From Oceanispirochaeta sp963676905 (GTDB lineage: Bacteria; Spirochaetota; Spirochaetia; DSM-2461): a stretch of 64,000 nt of DNA. The notes under the pieces are model-generated. The model was not told the origin of the DNA. It saw only the letters and a list, made by a program, of their open reading frames with translations, and ran no database searches. This document shows positions 8,121 through 16,141 of this stretch, piece by piece. The position numbers and the translations under genes were made by a program. Where the stretch lies: the NCBI GenBank assembly GCA_963676905.2, contig CAXXVE010000002.1:248001-312000 (forward strand), given 5' to 3'. Every line of letters begins with the position of its first letter. The stretch's first letter is position 1.

Positions 8121-8822
8121 ATGAACGAGAACAGAATGGAGGGCATCTCCCTCCGCAAAGCGTCAATAATCGCCGGTATCGGCTATGTAAGCCTCTTTAT
8201 ACTGGCTGTGTTTGCAAACTTTATGGTCAAGGAGGGGTTGATCATCCCCGGGAATATTTCGGCAACCGCCGGTAACATCCTGGAGCATGAAACCCTTTTC
8301 CGTGGGGGTATGGTAAGCTTTCTCCTTGTCTTCCTCATCGATGTTTTTGTGGCCTGGGGGCTGTATGTCCTTTTCCGTCCGGTTCAGGCTGATCTCTCCC
8401 TTCTGGCTGCATGGCTCAGGATTGTCTATACAGTATTTCTGGGGGTGGCTCTTGTGTTCTACTTTCAGGCCCTTCAGTATCTGGGGGGAGGGATGGAGGT
8501 CCTCGGCAGAAGTGCGCAGGAGGCTCATGCCGTTGTCTCTCTGGACTCCTTCAACTCAGTATGGCTGATCGGACTGACAGCCTTCGGGCTTCACCTTGTC
8601 GTTCTGGGCGGGATGATCGTAAAGTCAAAGGCGGCCCCCCGTGTACTGGGGATCATCCTCATAACCGCGGGTACCGCCTATGTTCTGGACACGGCGGCCC
8701 ATACGGTTCTGGCTGATTACAGGAGTATTGCAGGAATCATGACGGCCATAGTGGCCATACCTTCTGTTCTGGCGGAAGGCTGGTTCGGAATATGGCTGCT
8801 TGTAAGGGGTGGACGGAAGTAG
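8121..8822 (+). CDS. DUF4386 family integral membrane protein
   Basis: The 233-residue protein has about six hydrophobic membrane segments. It shows the DUF4386 pattern: ASIIAGIGYVSLFILAVFANF at the N-terminus (helix 1), LLVFLIDVFVAWGLYVLF in the middle, LRIVYTVFLGVALVFYFQ, and GLHLVVLGGMIVKS near residue 158. The family has no established biochemical function. A GGAG ribosome binding site is present. A TetR-type operator lies just upstream, so it is probably induced by the ligand of the adjacent regulator. A role in tolerance or transport of that ligand is possible but unproven. Confidence 0.8.
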   Translation: MNENRMEGISLRKASIIAGIGYVSLFILAVFANFMVKEGLIIPGNISATAGNILEHETLFRGGMVSFLLVFLIDVFVAWGLYVLFRPVQADLSLLAAWLRIVYTVFLGVALVFYFQALQYLGGGMEVLGRSAQEAHAVVSLDSFNSVWLIGLTAFGLHLVVLGGMIVKSKAAPRVLGIILITAGTAYVLDTAAHTVLADYRSIAGIMTAIVAIPSVLAEGWFGIWLLVRGGRK

Positions 8823-8963
8823 GGGTGTCCCTGTGCCCCTGTGTCCCTGTGCCCCAGTAAAAGAGATCTATTCCCAAGCAGGGGAAATAAGGTTACTCTT
8901 AACTGAAATCCACCCGGGGACGATCAGAAATATGCAGTCAGTAAAGGTACTCAGGATGAAAAC

Positions 8964-9995
8964 ATGGCCATAACAATCTCGGATATTGCAAAAGAGGCGG
9001 GGGTGTCGAAGGCGACAGTTTCAAGAGTCCTTTCCGGATCATCCAGTGTGCGCCCCGAGGTCCGCAGCAGGATTCAGGAGATCATTGACAGGCACGGTTA
9101 TATTCCCAACAGATTTGCCCAGAGCCTGGCGGGAAACTCCAAGAAGGTTATCGGTCTTGTTATTGAAGAGCTGACCAATGATTTTTATCTTGAGATTGCT
9201 GATTCCTTCGACCGCATTGTAAGTGCCAGCGGATACACTCTTAATCTGGCCAGTTCCAGGTGGAGCGAAGAGTATGAGCTTCGGATTGTCCGTGACATGA
9301 TAAGCAGTCAGGTTGAGGGTATCGTAATTGCTCCGACAAGGGAGGACTCTCCGGGAATCAAGCTTCTGAAGAAGTCCGGGGTCAAGTTTATCATTATGAA
9401 CCTGAAGCCTGAAAACAGTGACCTTCCCTACGTGTGTTCGGACAACAGAGCCGGAGGTGAGATCGCCGCCCGGTGCATCAATACTCTTGGCAGGAAAATC
9501 AATCTTCTTGTAACAGGATATCAGAACAGCACTCTGGAGGACCGGATTCAGGGATTCCGGGAGTCCTATAATCTTTCCGTTCCCTTTTTTCACTACAGGG
9601 ATATCAATCTGATGGGGGATGGAGCGGAGCTTGCAGAGAATCTCATTCATATTCATGATTTCAAGAAGGAGGCCGGTTCCATTTTCGTCACCAATGACAA
9701 TGCCGCCATCGGACTGGAGTCGGGATTCCTGAAACTCGGCATCCGGATTCCTGAAGAGCTTGCCATCCTGGGGTATGACAACACAAGCAGGTCATCCATC
9801 TGCAGGGTTCCCCTGACCACAGTCTCCCAGGAGCTTCCGGCCTATGGACGAGTACTTGCATACAAACTCATGAACCTTATCGAGCTCGATTCCTGCGATC
9901 TCCCGGGGATCAGTCTGCCGCCGAAGATTGTTCTGCGGGAATCAATGCCTCTGCCTGCGGGCACCTTTACTGACGAGCTTCTTGCGGCGGATTGA
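8964..9995 (+). CDS. LacI family transcriptional regulator
   Basis: An N-terminal LacI helix-turn-helix (TISDIAKEAGVSKATVSRVL, residues 3-22) is followed by the hinge helix (PNRFAQSLAG). A periplasmic-binding-protein-like sensor domain covers about residues 60-330, with typical segments VIGLVIEELTNDFY, SQVEGIVIAP, and AILGYDNTSRSSICRVPLTTVSQE. It should bind a sugar or sugar phosphate. It is convergent with the ABC transporter operon at 10074-13615. Two LacI-type operators with a central CG lie in the divergent gap at 17909 and 18004, making it the natural candidate for their regulator, though this is inferred. Confidence 0.92.
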   Translation: MAITISDIAKEAGVSKATVSRVLSGSSSVRPEVRSRIQEIIDRHGYIPNRFAQSLAGNSKKVIGLVIEELTNDFYLEIADSFDRIVSASGYTLNLASSRWSEEYELRIVRDMISSQVEGIVIAPTREDSPGIKLLKKSGVKFIIMNLKPENSDLPYVCSDNRAGGEIAARCINTLGRKINLLVTGYQNSTLEDRIQGFRESYNLSVPFFHYRDINLMGDGAELAENLIHIHDFKKEAGSIFVTNDNAAIGLESGFLKLGIRIPEELAILGYDNTSRSSICRVPLTTVSQELPAYGRVLAYKLMNLIELDSCDLPGISLPPKIVLRESMPLPAGTFTDELLAAD

Positions 9996-10023
9996 TTGTT
10001 GCCTGAACCGTCAGGGGGATGAC

Positions 10024-10047
10024 AAAAAAACCGGCCCTTTCGGACCG
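10024..10047 (-). terminator. Rho-independent terminator of the sugar ABC transporter operon
   Basis: On the minus strand the arms CCGGTCC and GGGCCGG enclose a GAAA loop and are followed by seven T residues (10030 down to 10024). It lies 27 bases past the stop of the binding-protein gene. Confidence 0.8.
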
Positions 10048-10073
10048 GCTTCTTACTTACCTTACTCTAAAGA

Positions 10074-11000
10074 TCAGAGTTTATCTTTTGTAAGTACTGA
10101 TACACCTGTATCAACATACTCGGCTTCAAGAGTTTTACCATCAAGAATCTGTACAGCTGACATCATTCCTTCGTAACCCATTACATCGGGGTTCTGTGCC
10201 ATTGTAGCCAGAAGATATCCGTTCTTTACAAGGCTGAGAATCATATCAGACTTGTCAAAACCCACTCCGACTACCTCTTTTCCGGCTTCCTGAATGGCGT
10301 TTCCTGTTCCTACGGTACAACCTTCGTTGGCACCGAAGATTCCTACACATCCCAGAGTGATGTAGTTGGCTGCAATATCCTTGGATCTGGCGGCATCACC
10401 GTCGGAGTACTGTGTCTCCTGAATGCTGAAACCGGTTCCCTTGAAGGCTTCTCTGAAGCCTGCCTCTCTGGCAGTGGTACTGGCAGTGGCGGCATTTGTA
10501 TTTACAATTCCGAGGCTTCCGGAGGTGATTCCCTTGGCTTTCAGTGCGTTCAGCATTTCTGTTCCAGCTGTTTTTCCGGCGGCTTTATTGTCAGTCGCAA
10601 GTGTCTGGTAGGCAGGGTAGTCTGCAGCAGAGTCAACATATACAATTTTGACACCTGAGTCGCTTGCTTCCTTCAGGGCGCTTGTTACGGCTGTGGGGCC
10701 GTTGGCTGCCAGAAGAATAACATCGGCTCCGGCGGCAACAGCATTGTTGATCATTTCAATCTGTTTTGCATCGTCCTTTACATCGGGAGCCATCCATCTG
10801 TAAGTTACATTTCCAAGTTCCGCGACCGCTTTCTGGCAGCCTGCATCCACGTTCACCCAGTGCTGGTCCATCTGGTCCATTGTGATCAGGAATACTCTGT
10901 AGTTTCCCTCATCTGCGGCATCTCCGCTTCCATTTGCAAAAACAAAACCGCTGATGCTGACTAACAGCAAGACAAAAAGAATCCTTTTCATTTGTTTCAT
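10074..11000 (-). CDS. Sugar ABC transporter substrate-binding protein (RbsB-type)
   Basis: This is a periplasmic-binding-protein type 1 of 308 residues with a signal peptide (KRILFVLLLVSISGFVFANG). Typical features are the start of lobe 1 (YRVFLITMDQMDQHW), the AAGADVILLAANGPTAV segment near residue 95, DNKAAGKTAGTEM near 140, IFGANEGCTVGTGNAI near 225 and TMAQNPDVMGYEGM near 270. These fit the ribose/galactose-binding group. The exact ligand is unknown. It is the last gene of the transporter operon. A strong hairpin in front of it and GGAGG nine bases before the ATG suggest higher expression than the membrane parts. Confidence 0.92.
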   Translation of the reverse strand: MKQMKRILFVLLLVSISGFVFANGSGDAADEGNYRVFLITMDQMDQHWVNVDAGCQKAVAELGNVTYRWMAPDVKDDAKQIEMINNAVAAGADVILLAANGPTAVTSALKEASDSGVKIVYVDSAADYPAYQTLATDNKAAGKTAGTEMLNALKAKGITSGSLGIVNTNAATASTTAREAGFREAFKGTGFSIQETQYSDGDAARSKDIAANYITLGCVGIFGANEGCTVGTGNAIQEAGKEVVGVGFDKSDMILSLVKNGYLLATMAQNPDVMGYEGMMSAVQILDGKTLEAEYVDTGVSVLTKDKL

Positions 11001-11025
11001 TTCTAAATTCCTCCGATATTTTTTT

Positions 11026-11040
11026 CGCGGCCAGGCCGCG
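11026..11040 (-). promoter_or_regulatory. Intercistronic hairpin before the binding-protein gene
   Basis: CGCGGC and GCCGCG pair around a 3-base loop, followed on the transcript by an A-rich stretch and then the GGAGG of the binding-protein gene. There is no T tract, so it is unlikely to be a terminator. Such hairpins commonly mark RNA processing and raise the level of the binding protein relative to permease and ATPase; here that is inference. Confidence 0.45.
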
Positions 11041-11052
11041 GTATAACCTTAT

Positions 11053-12063
11053 TTATTTGTCATCCTTTATTTTTTTGAATGACCCAGACCGGACAACAAT
11101 GTCCAGAAGAACGCTGACTACAACGATGATTCCTATGATGATGTTTCTAATGGCCACAGGGGCGCCGGCAAACTGAAGTCCGTTCTGAAGAACTCCCCAG
11201 ATGGATGCACCAATAACAGTTCCCAGAAGGAGTCCCTGTCCTCCCAGAGTCGAGACACCGCCGATAACTGATGCGGCAACGGCGTAAAGCTCATAGGTGT
11301 TTCCGGCGTCCATTGCTCCCATTCCGCTTGTGGCGCAGAAGATAAGACCGACAACGGTGGCGCAGAAGGCACTGACCAGATAGGCTTTTGTAATCACAGC
11401 CACCGTATTTACTCCTGAGAGTTTAGAGGCTTCAAGGTTGGAACCTACTGCGTATATATGGCGCCCTGTTCGGGTCCGGTTGAGGATGAAGTTGAATATC
11501 ACCCACAGGACCAGACCTATCCAGATCGTGTTGAAGACATTGAAGGTCCGTCCGTAGTAGAAAAAGTCCCTGAAACCCTGAGCCGCTTCACCGATGGAGT
11601 CGGTGTTGTAGTTATTGTTTGCAATCTGGGCAATTCCTCTGGCGATGGTCATTGTTCCAAGAGTCGCAATAAATGCAGGCAGCTTGCAGAGCGAGATAAG
11701 AAGACCGTTTCCGAGGCCTACAAGAAGGCAGCAGACCAGTGTTATAAGTACGGCAGTCCAGGGATTGACTCCCCGGGTCATCAGGGTCGCGCTTATCATC
11801 GTAGACATACCGATTACCGATCCGATGGACAGGTCAATGTTCCCTGTTATCAGTACATAGGACTGGCCGATTCCAATAAGAAGAATCGGAGCGATCTGTC
11901 TGAGCAGGTTGCTTATATTTTTGCTTGAAAAGAATATCGGATTCAGTATGCCGAAAACGATGCAGAGAATGATTAAACCGATGCTGACTGTGAGGACCTG
12001 TCCCATTCCTCTGACCGACATCATTCTTTTCCAGAAACTCCAGTGTTTACCCTGTTCTATCAT
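11053..12063 (-). CDS. Sugar ABC transporter permease (RbsC-type)
   Basis: This is a BPD_transp_2 permease of 336 residues with about nine to ten membrane segments. Typical family segments are SSKNISNLLRQIAPILLIGIGQ, VLITGNIDLSIGSVIG near residue 75, CKLPAFIATLGTM near 125, GRHIYAVGSNLEASKLSGVN near 215 (the loop contacting the ATPase), and VIGGVSTLGGQG near 265. It would form a homodimeric channel with the ATPase encoded just upstream at 12089. The product is very probably an importer of a monosaccharide. Gene order on the minus strand is ATPase, permease, binding protein. Confidence 0.93.
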   Translation of the reverse strand: MIEQGKHWSFWKRMMSVRGMGQVLTVSIGLIILCIVFGILNPIFFSSKNISNLLRQIAPILLIGIGQSYVLITGNIDLSIGSVIGMSTMISATLMTRGVNPWTAVLITLVCCLLVGLGNGLLISLCKLPAFIATLGTMTIARGIAQIANNNYNTDSIGEAAQGFRDFFYYGRTFNVFNTIWIGLVLWVIFNFILNRTRTGRHIYAVGSNLEASKLSGVNTVAVITKAYLVSAFCATVVGLIFCATSGMGAMDAGNTYELYAVAASVIGGVSTLGGQGLLLGTVIGASIWGVLQNGLQFAGAPVAIRNIIIGIIVVVSVLLDIVVRSGSFKKIKDDK

Positions 12064-12088
12064 AAAAAATCCAACCTTTTATTTCGTT

Positions 12089-13615
12089 CTATATTTTCTG
12101 TTCGAACCGTGTTGCCGATTCCATAACTTTTTCCTGGGTTACTTCGTCAGACATATACTCACCGGTTATTCTTCCGTTGCACATGACTACGACTCTGTCG
12201 GCAATGCCTATGATTTCAGGCAGTTCTGATGATACGAAGAGGACTCCGATGCCCTTTTCCTTCAGCTCATTCATCAGATTGTAGATTTCAACTTTTGCCG
12301 CTACATCGATGCCTCTTGTGGGCTCGTCAAACATAACAACTTTGCTTTGCCGGGCGAGCCATTTTCCGACAACAATCTTCTGCTGGTTGCCTCCGGACAG
12401 GCTGGCTGCCGGATTCTCCTGGCTGGACATTTTCACCGAAAAAATCTCTTTGGTCGTCTCAACCATTTCCCGCTCTCTGGATCTGTTTACAACACCGAGA
12501 GGATTGCAGAGGATATCCAGATTGGGAAGGGCAATGTTTTCCCTTATTGAAAGTTTTGTGCAGAGACCGTCCTTCTTCCTGTCTTCCGGGGCAAGGACAA
12601 TACCCCTGCGGATAGCTTCGGCGGGAGAGTTGATGGATATCTCTTTCCCGTCCAGGTACAGCTCACCCGAGTCCTTGCGGTCTACACCGAAGATGGCTCT
12701 TGTCATTTCAGTCCGGCCGGCTCCCATCAGTCCGGCAAAGCCTATAATCTCTCCGGCATTGACCTTGAACGAGACGTCCTTGACCATCTTGCCGGCATTC
12801 AGATTCTTCACTTCAAATATTGTTTTTCCCTTCTTTACCGAGACTCTGGGAAACTGGTCGCTGATCTCACGCCCAACCATGTGGCTTATGATCTGATCCA
12901 TTGTAAAATCACTGAAGTCGCCCCGGGTGATGAACTTGCCGTCCCTCATGATGGTGACCCTGTCCACAATATGCTTCAGCTCATCCAGCCTGTGGCTGAT
13001 GTAGACAATACCGTGTCCCTGCTCCTTGAGGCGTCTGATAATCAGAAAGAGATCTTCTATCTCTTTGTTTGTAAGGGCGCTGGTGGGTTCATCCATTATC
13101 AGAATCTTTGCATTGCTTGAAAGGGCTTTGGCTATTTCAACCATCTGCTGCATGGATACAGGAAGATCCCCCACCAGGGTATCGATGTCCAGGTCAATCT
13201 GAAGCTCTTCAAGTACTTTGACGGCTTCCTCTCTCATCCTGTGATTGTTCAGGACTCCGCCCATTCTGACGTTTTCCTTTCCAAGGAAAATGTTCTCCGC
13301 AACAGAAAGGTGGGGACACATATTCAGTTCCTGGTGAATTATAGCCACACCCAGCTGTTCGGCAGTCTTGGGCGAAATATCTTCGACGGTGTTTCCAAAT
13401 AGGTTGATTGTTCCCTTGTCTTTGGTATAAACACCGCTGAGAATCTTTACGAGTGTTGATTTACCGGCTCCGTTTTCTCCAAGCAGGGCCATGACTTCAC
13501 CGGAACAAAGTTCGAAGGAAACATTGTCCAGAGCTTTTACTCCGGGAAAGCTCTTTGAGATGTTTTCCATCTGTACAATTTTTTCATTCATGTAATCAGT
13601 TAAATGCCGGTTCAC
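12089..13615 (-). CDS. Sugar ABC transporter ATP-binding protein (RbsA/MglA-type, two ABC domains)
   Basis: Two fused ABC domains energise sugar import. Domain 1 has Walker A GENGAGKSTL, the signature LPVSMQQMVEIAKAL and Walker B ILIMDEPTSAL. Domain 2 has a modified Walker A (GLMGAGRTEM), as is normal in this family, then LSGGNQQKIVVGKWL and VVMFDEPTRGIDV. All key motifs are intact, in contrast to the paralogue immediately upstream. The start is uncertain: GTG at 13615 or ATG at 13591 (NEKIVQMENISKSF), neither with a strong ribosome binding site. The gene follows the degenerate paralogue by 25 bases, so the two are likely co-transcribed. Confidence 0.92.
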   Translation of the reverse strand: MNRHLTDYMNEKIVQMENISKSFPGVKALDNVSFELCSGEVMALLGENGAGKSTLVKILSGVYTKDKGTINLFGNTVEDISPKTAEQLGVAIIHQELNMCPHLSVAENIFLGKENVRMGGVLNNHRMREEAVKVLEELQIDLDIDTLVGDLPVSMQQMVEIAKALSSNAKILIMDEPTSALTNKEIEDLFLIIRRLKEQGHGIVYISHRLDELKHIVDRVTIMRDGKFITRGDFSDFTMDQIISHMVGREISDQFPRVSVKKGKTIFEVKNLNAGKMVKDVSFKVNAGEIIGFAGLMGAGRTEMTRAIFGVDRKDSGELYLDGKEISINSPAEAIRRGIVLAPEDRKKDGLCTKLSIRENIALPNLDILCNPLGVVNRSREREMVETTKEIFSVKMSSQENPAASLSGGNQQKIVVGKWLARQSKVVMFDEPTRGIDVAAKVEIYNLMNELKEKGIGVLFVSSELPEIIGIADRVVVMCNGRITGEYMSDEVTQEKVMESATRFEQKI

Positions 13616-13640
13616 AGATCTGTAAAGGAGGATGGATTTA

Positions 13641-15116
13641 CTAATTAGGGGGTGAATCTTTGGAAAAGGAGAAAGAATTCAGTGTATGGAAATCTTTTTT
13701 TTCAATATGGCGGATACTGTTCCCCTTTCTGAACAGAATGAGCCTGTCGGCTATTCTGAGGGCATCGGAGATACTGAAGGTCAGAATTATAAGTCCAGTT
13801 CCCTGTTTCTGCAGAATGCTCATCAGCTTGATGATCTTGAGCCTCTGGTACATGTCGACCTCTGCAAAGGGCTGTATGCAGAAAAGAACATCCGGTTTCT
13901 GCAGGGATATTCTGTTGAAAATCAGTTTGTAACACTCGGTCAGAGAGAGGGAGTAGAGGCTCTGTGCATCAATGACGGGCCCTGCAATGCTCCTGTATTC
14001 ATGACTTATATGGCGTTTATACCTCCTGCGGGTCCAGAAAAATCTGATCCTTTTGTCGATTGTAAAGCAGAGATTATCGAGATAGCTGATATCCTGAAAC
14101 AGGGAGGTCTCAATCGGTTTTTCATCAAGAAATGCGAGTTTGCCGCCCGCCTTCCCGAGGGGGCTTCCGGATATAAGCAGTGCTCCGCTCCGGGGGGGCT
14201 TTCTCTTTCTGAGGAGTCCCGAAAGGGGAGCGTTAATTGAATGATCCAGATCCAGCAGCACCAGGCACTCTCCCGCCTTGAGGCTGAATGATATGTCGTG
14301 TAGATTCTCTTCGCAGAGATTCCTTGCCGTGAGAACTTCCCTTGCTTTATCCGGTCGTGATTCGTCCTTTTCTCTTTCCGAGAAGTCCCTGAAGAAACCG
14401 TGGGGAAAGCGTGAAATTACGTCCTGGGTCATCTGGTCTTTATGGAGGTTTTTGACTATCTGGCCGTTTTCCATGAGTACACAGCGGTGGCAGTAGGTGA
14501 AGATCTCCTCGTAGTGGTTGCAGATGTAGAGATAGGAAATCCCTTTGGATTCCGCGTAATATTCCATAATTGAAAGAAGCCTTCTAAGGTCATAGGGGCT
14601 TGCCGTATTGCTCAGGTCGCAGACAATGACAAGGCGGACTCCGGCCACAATGGACTTGATCAGCTCAACGACTTTTTTTTCAAAAAAAGTGAGTTCGTCC
14701 ACATACTTGTACGGCGGTATCTCAATATTCACCTCGGCGCAGAGCCTGTTGAACTGCTCATTCAGTACGGTTCTGTTTATAAGGTATTTTTTCATTCCCT
14801 TGCGGACTACAAAGACATTTTCCGCCACTGACATCGTGTCGATCAGGCCGCTCTTGCTCTCCAGAATATAAACGGGGTTTCCCGACTGCCTCGGTTTACG
14901 GTAGTCATTGACAAGAACCTCCGACAGCCAGACGTATCCGTAGTGGATGGGATTGTTGTGTTCTATAAGCCGGATCAGCTCTTCAAGGCCCTGGGAGTTA
15001 ACAGGGAGAAGGCCGAGTATCTCTCCCTTGAAGATCCGCATGTTGAAGCTGTTTAAAATAGCAGAACCTTCTCCTGTCAGGGTTACCCTGTCGAATCTGA
15101 AGAGCTCCTCTTTCAC
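13641..15116 (-). CDS. Degenerate double-ABC ATPase-like protein, probable non-catalytic sensory/regulatory subunit
   Basis: The 491 residues align in layout with RbsA/MglA-type tandem ABC proteins (IFKGEILGLLP..., then ISFSLKAGECLVLL...), but the nucleotide-binding motifs are lost in both halves. The first Walker A reads GLLPVNSQGLEEL and the second LLDLDHSINAPLSG, with no GKS/GKT. The first signature is DELTFFEKKVVELIKS instead of LSxGQQQ; Walker B lines read VIVCDLSNTAS and VLFCIQPFAEVD. The frame is fully open, so this is not simple decay. It overlaps the histidine kinase gene by 4 bases (ATGA) and precedes the intact ATPase. It might link transporter state to the kinase; this role is inferred only from position and motif loss. 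Confidence 0.8.
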   Translation of the reverse strand: MKEELFRFDRVTLTGEGSAILNSFNMRIFKGEILGLLPVNSQGLEELIRLIEHNNPIHYGYVWLSEVLVNDYRKPRQSGNPVYILESKSGLIDTMSVAENVFVVRKGMKKYLINRTVLNEQFNRLCAEVNIEIPPYKYVDELTFFEKKVVELIKSIVAGVRLVIVCDLSNTASPYDLRRLLSIMEYYAESKGISYLYICNHYEEIFTYCHRCVLMENGQIVKNLHKDQMTQDVISRFPHGFFRDFSEREKDESRPDKAREVLTARNLCEENLHDISFSLKAGECLVLLDLDHSINAPLSGLLRKRKPPRSGALLISGSPLGKAGGKLAFLDEKPIETSLFQDISYLDNLCFTIDKRIRFFWTRRRYKRHISHEYRSIAGPVIDAQSLYSLSLTECYKLIFNRISLQKPDVLFCIQPFAEVDMYQRLKIIKLMSILQKQGTGLIILTFSISDALRIADRLILFRKGNSIRHIEKKDFHTLNSFSFSKDSPPN

Positions 15117-16138
15117 AGCTCCTCCCGGGATTGTTCAGTGAGGCTGGGAAGGAATATTTCCACATCACTCCCCACATTGGGGGTACTTGTAATGGTTACG
15201 CCGTACTGTTCGCCGAAGAGGAGTTTGATCCTGTTGTTCACATTGAGAATGGCAATTCCCGTATGCCCGGGGCTCTCCTTCTCATAGTTCCCCAGACTTC
15301 GTTCAGAGAGGGATTCATGGAGCTTGCTCAAGCTGGCATTGTTCATGCCTATTCCGTCGTCACTGACTGTTATAATCAGGTTCCGCTCTGTTTTCTCAAT
15401 CCGTACGGTCAGTACTCCGTCTCCGACCTTGCGTTCCAGTCCGTGGATAATCCCGTTTTCCACAATGGGCTGGAGAATCAGCTTGGGAAGCTTGTAGCGG
15501 GACAGTTCTTCGGTTATATCCACGTCTCTTAAAATTCTCAGCTGCAGCCTCTTGCCGAATCGGTACTGCTGGATAAGAAAATATGTCTGTACGCTGTCCA
15601 GTTCATTTTCAAGAGATACAAGATTGTCCATATTGCTGATGGTGTAGCGGAAGAATCTGGAGAGGGCCTCTGTCATTTCGGCTATCGAGGTGAGGCCGGC
15701 TTCCATGGCTTCGCTCCGGATACCCTCCAGGGTGTTGTAGAGAAAGTGGGGGTTTATCTGATTCTGAAGAGCCAGGAACTGCTCCTGCCTTTTTCCGGCC
15801 TGAAGAAAGTCCCGGGTATCAAGAAGTTTGTTGATTCTGTACACCATGCCCTGCATGCCCTCGCTGTAGGGGATGTCAATCTTATAAATTTCATCCAGAG
15901 TGAGACCCGCAGTAAAGAGCCTGAGGATCTTTTCTGTCTCCCGGAAGGGCCGGTGAACTCGCAATGCAAAGAACAGGATTCCCGCAGCGAAGTAGAGGGT
16001 GAAGAGCAGGGGGCCTGTCAATGTGACCCTCCCCGTGAACCACAGACCCCAGAGTATGCAGAGGTTTACGGCGCTTCCCAGGCAGACAAAAAGGAACAGG
16101 TAGTAGATGCGGTTCAGAAGAGGTCTTTTCAGGCTCAT
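15113..16138 (-). CDS. Sensor histidine kinase, YesM family
   Basis: Two membrane segments (about residues 10-30 and 40-60) are followed by a HAMP-like region. The His_kinase domain contains the phospho-acceptor NQINPHFLYNTLEGI near residue 128. A HATPase domain has the N-box LQPIVENGIIHGLE and the G boxes VSDDGIGMN and GHTGIAILNVNNRI. Unlike many YesM kinases it has no large extracytoplasmic domain, so it probably senses its signal through a partner; the adjacent degenerate ABC protein or the transporter are candidates. It is co-transcribed with the response regulator at 16142 and overlaps the next gene by 4 bases. Confidence 0.92.
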   Translation of the reverse strand: MSLKRPLLNRIYYLFLFVCLGSAVNLCILWGLWFTGRVTLTGPLLFTLYFAAGILFFALRVHRPFRETEKILRLFTAGLTLDEIYKIDIPYSEGMQGMVYRINKLLDTRDFLQAGKRQEQFLALQNQINPHFLYNTLEGIRSEAMEAGLTSIAEMTEALSRFFRYTISNMDNLVSLENELDSVQTYFLIQQYRFGKRLQLRILRDVDITEELSRYKLPKLILQPIVENGIIHGLERKVGDGVLTVRIEKTERNLIITVSDDGIGMNNASLSKLHESLSERSLGNYEKESPGHTGIAILNVNNRIKLLFGEQYGVTITSTPNVGSDVEIFLPSLTEQSREEL

Positions 16139-16141
16139 GAA

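Noticed and set aside
8823..8862. Tandem repeat of GTGTCCCTGTGCCCCT units after the DUF4386 gene
   Set aside because: Only two or three imperfect units; most likely a small slippage event without function.
13641..15116. The degenerate ABC protein as a pseudogene
   Set aside because: The 491-codon frame is uninterrupted and translationally coupled to the kinase gene, so it is likely expressed and selected in a non-catalytic role.
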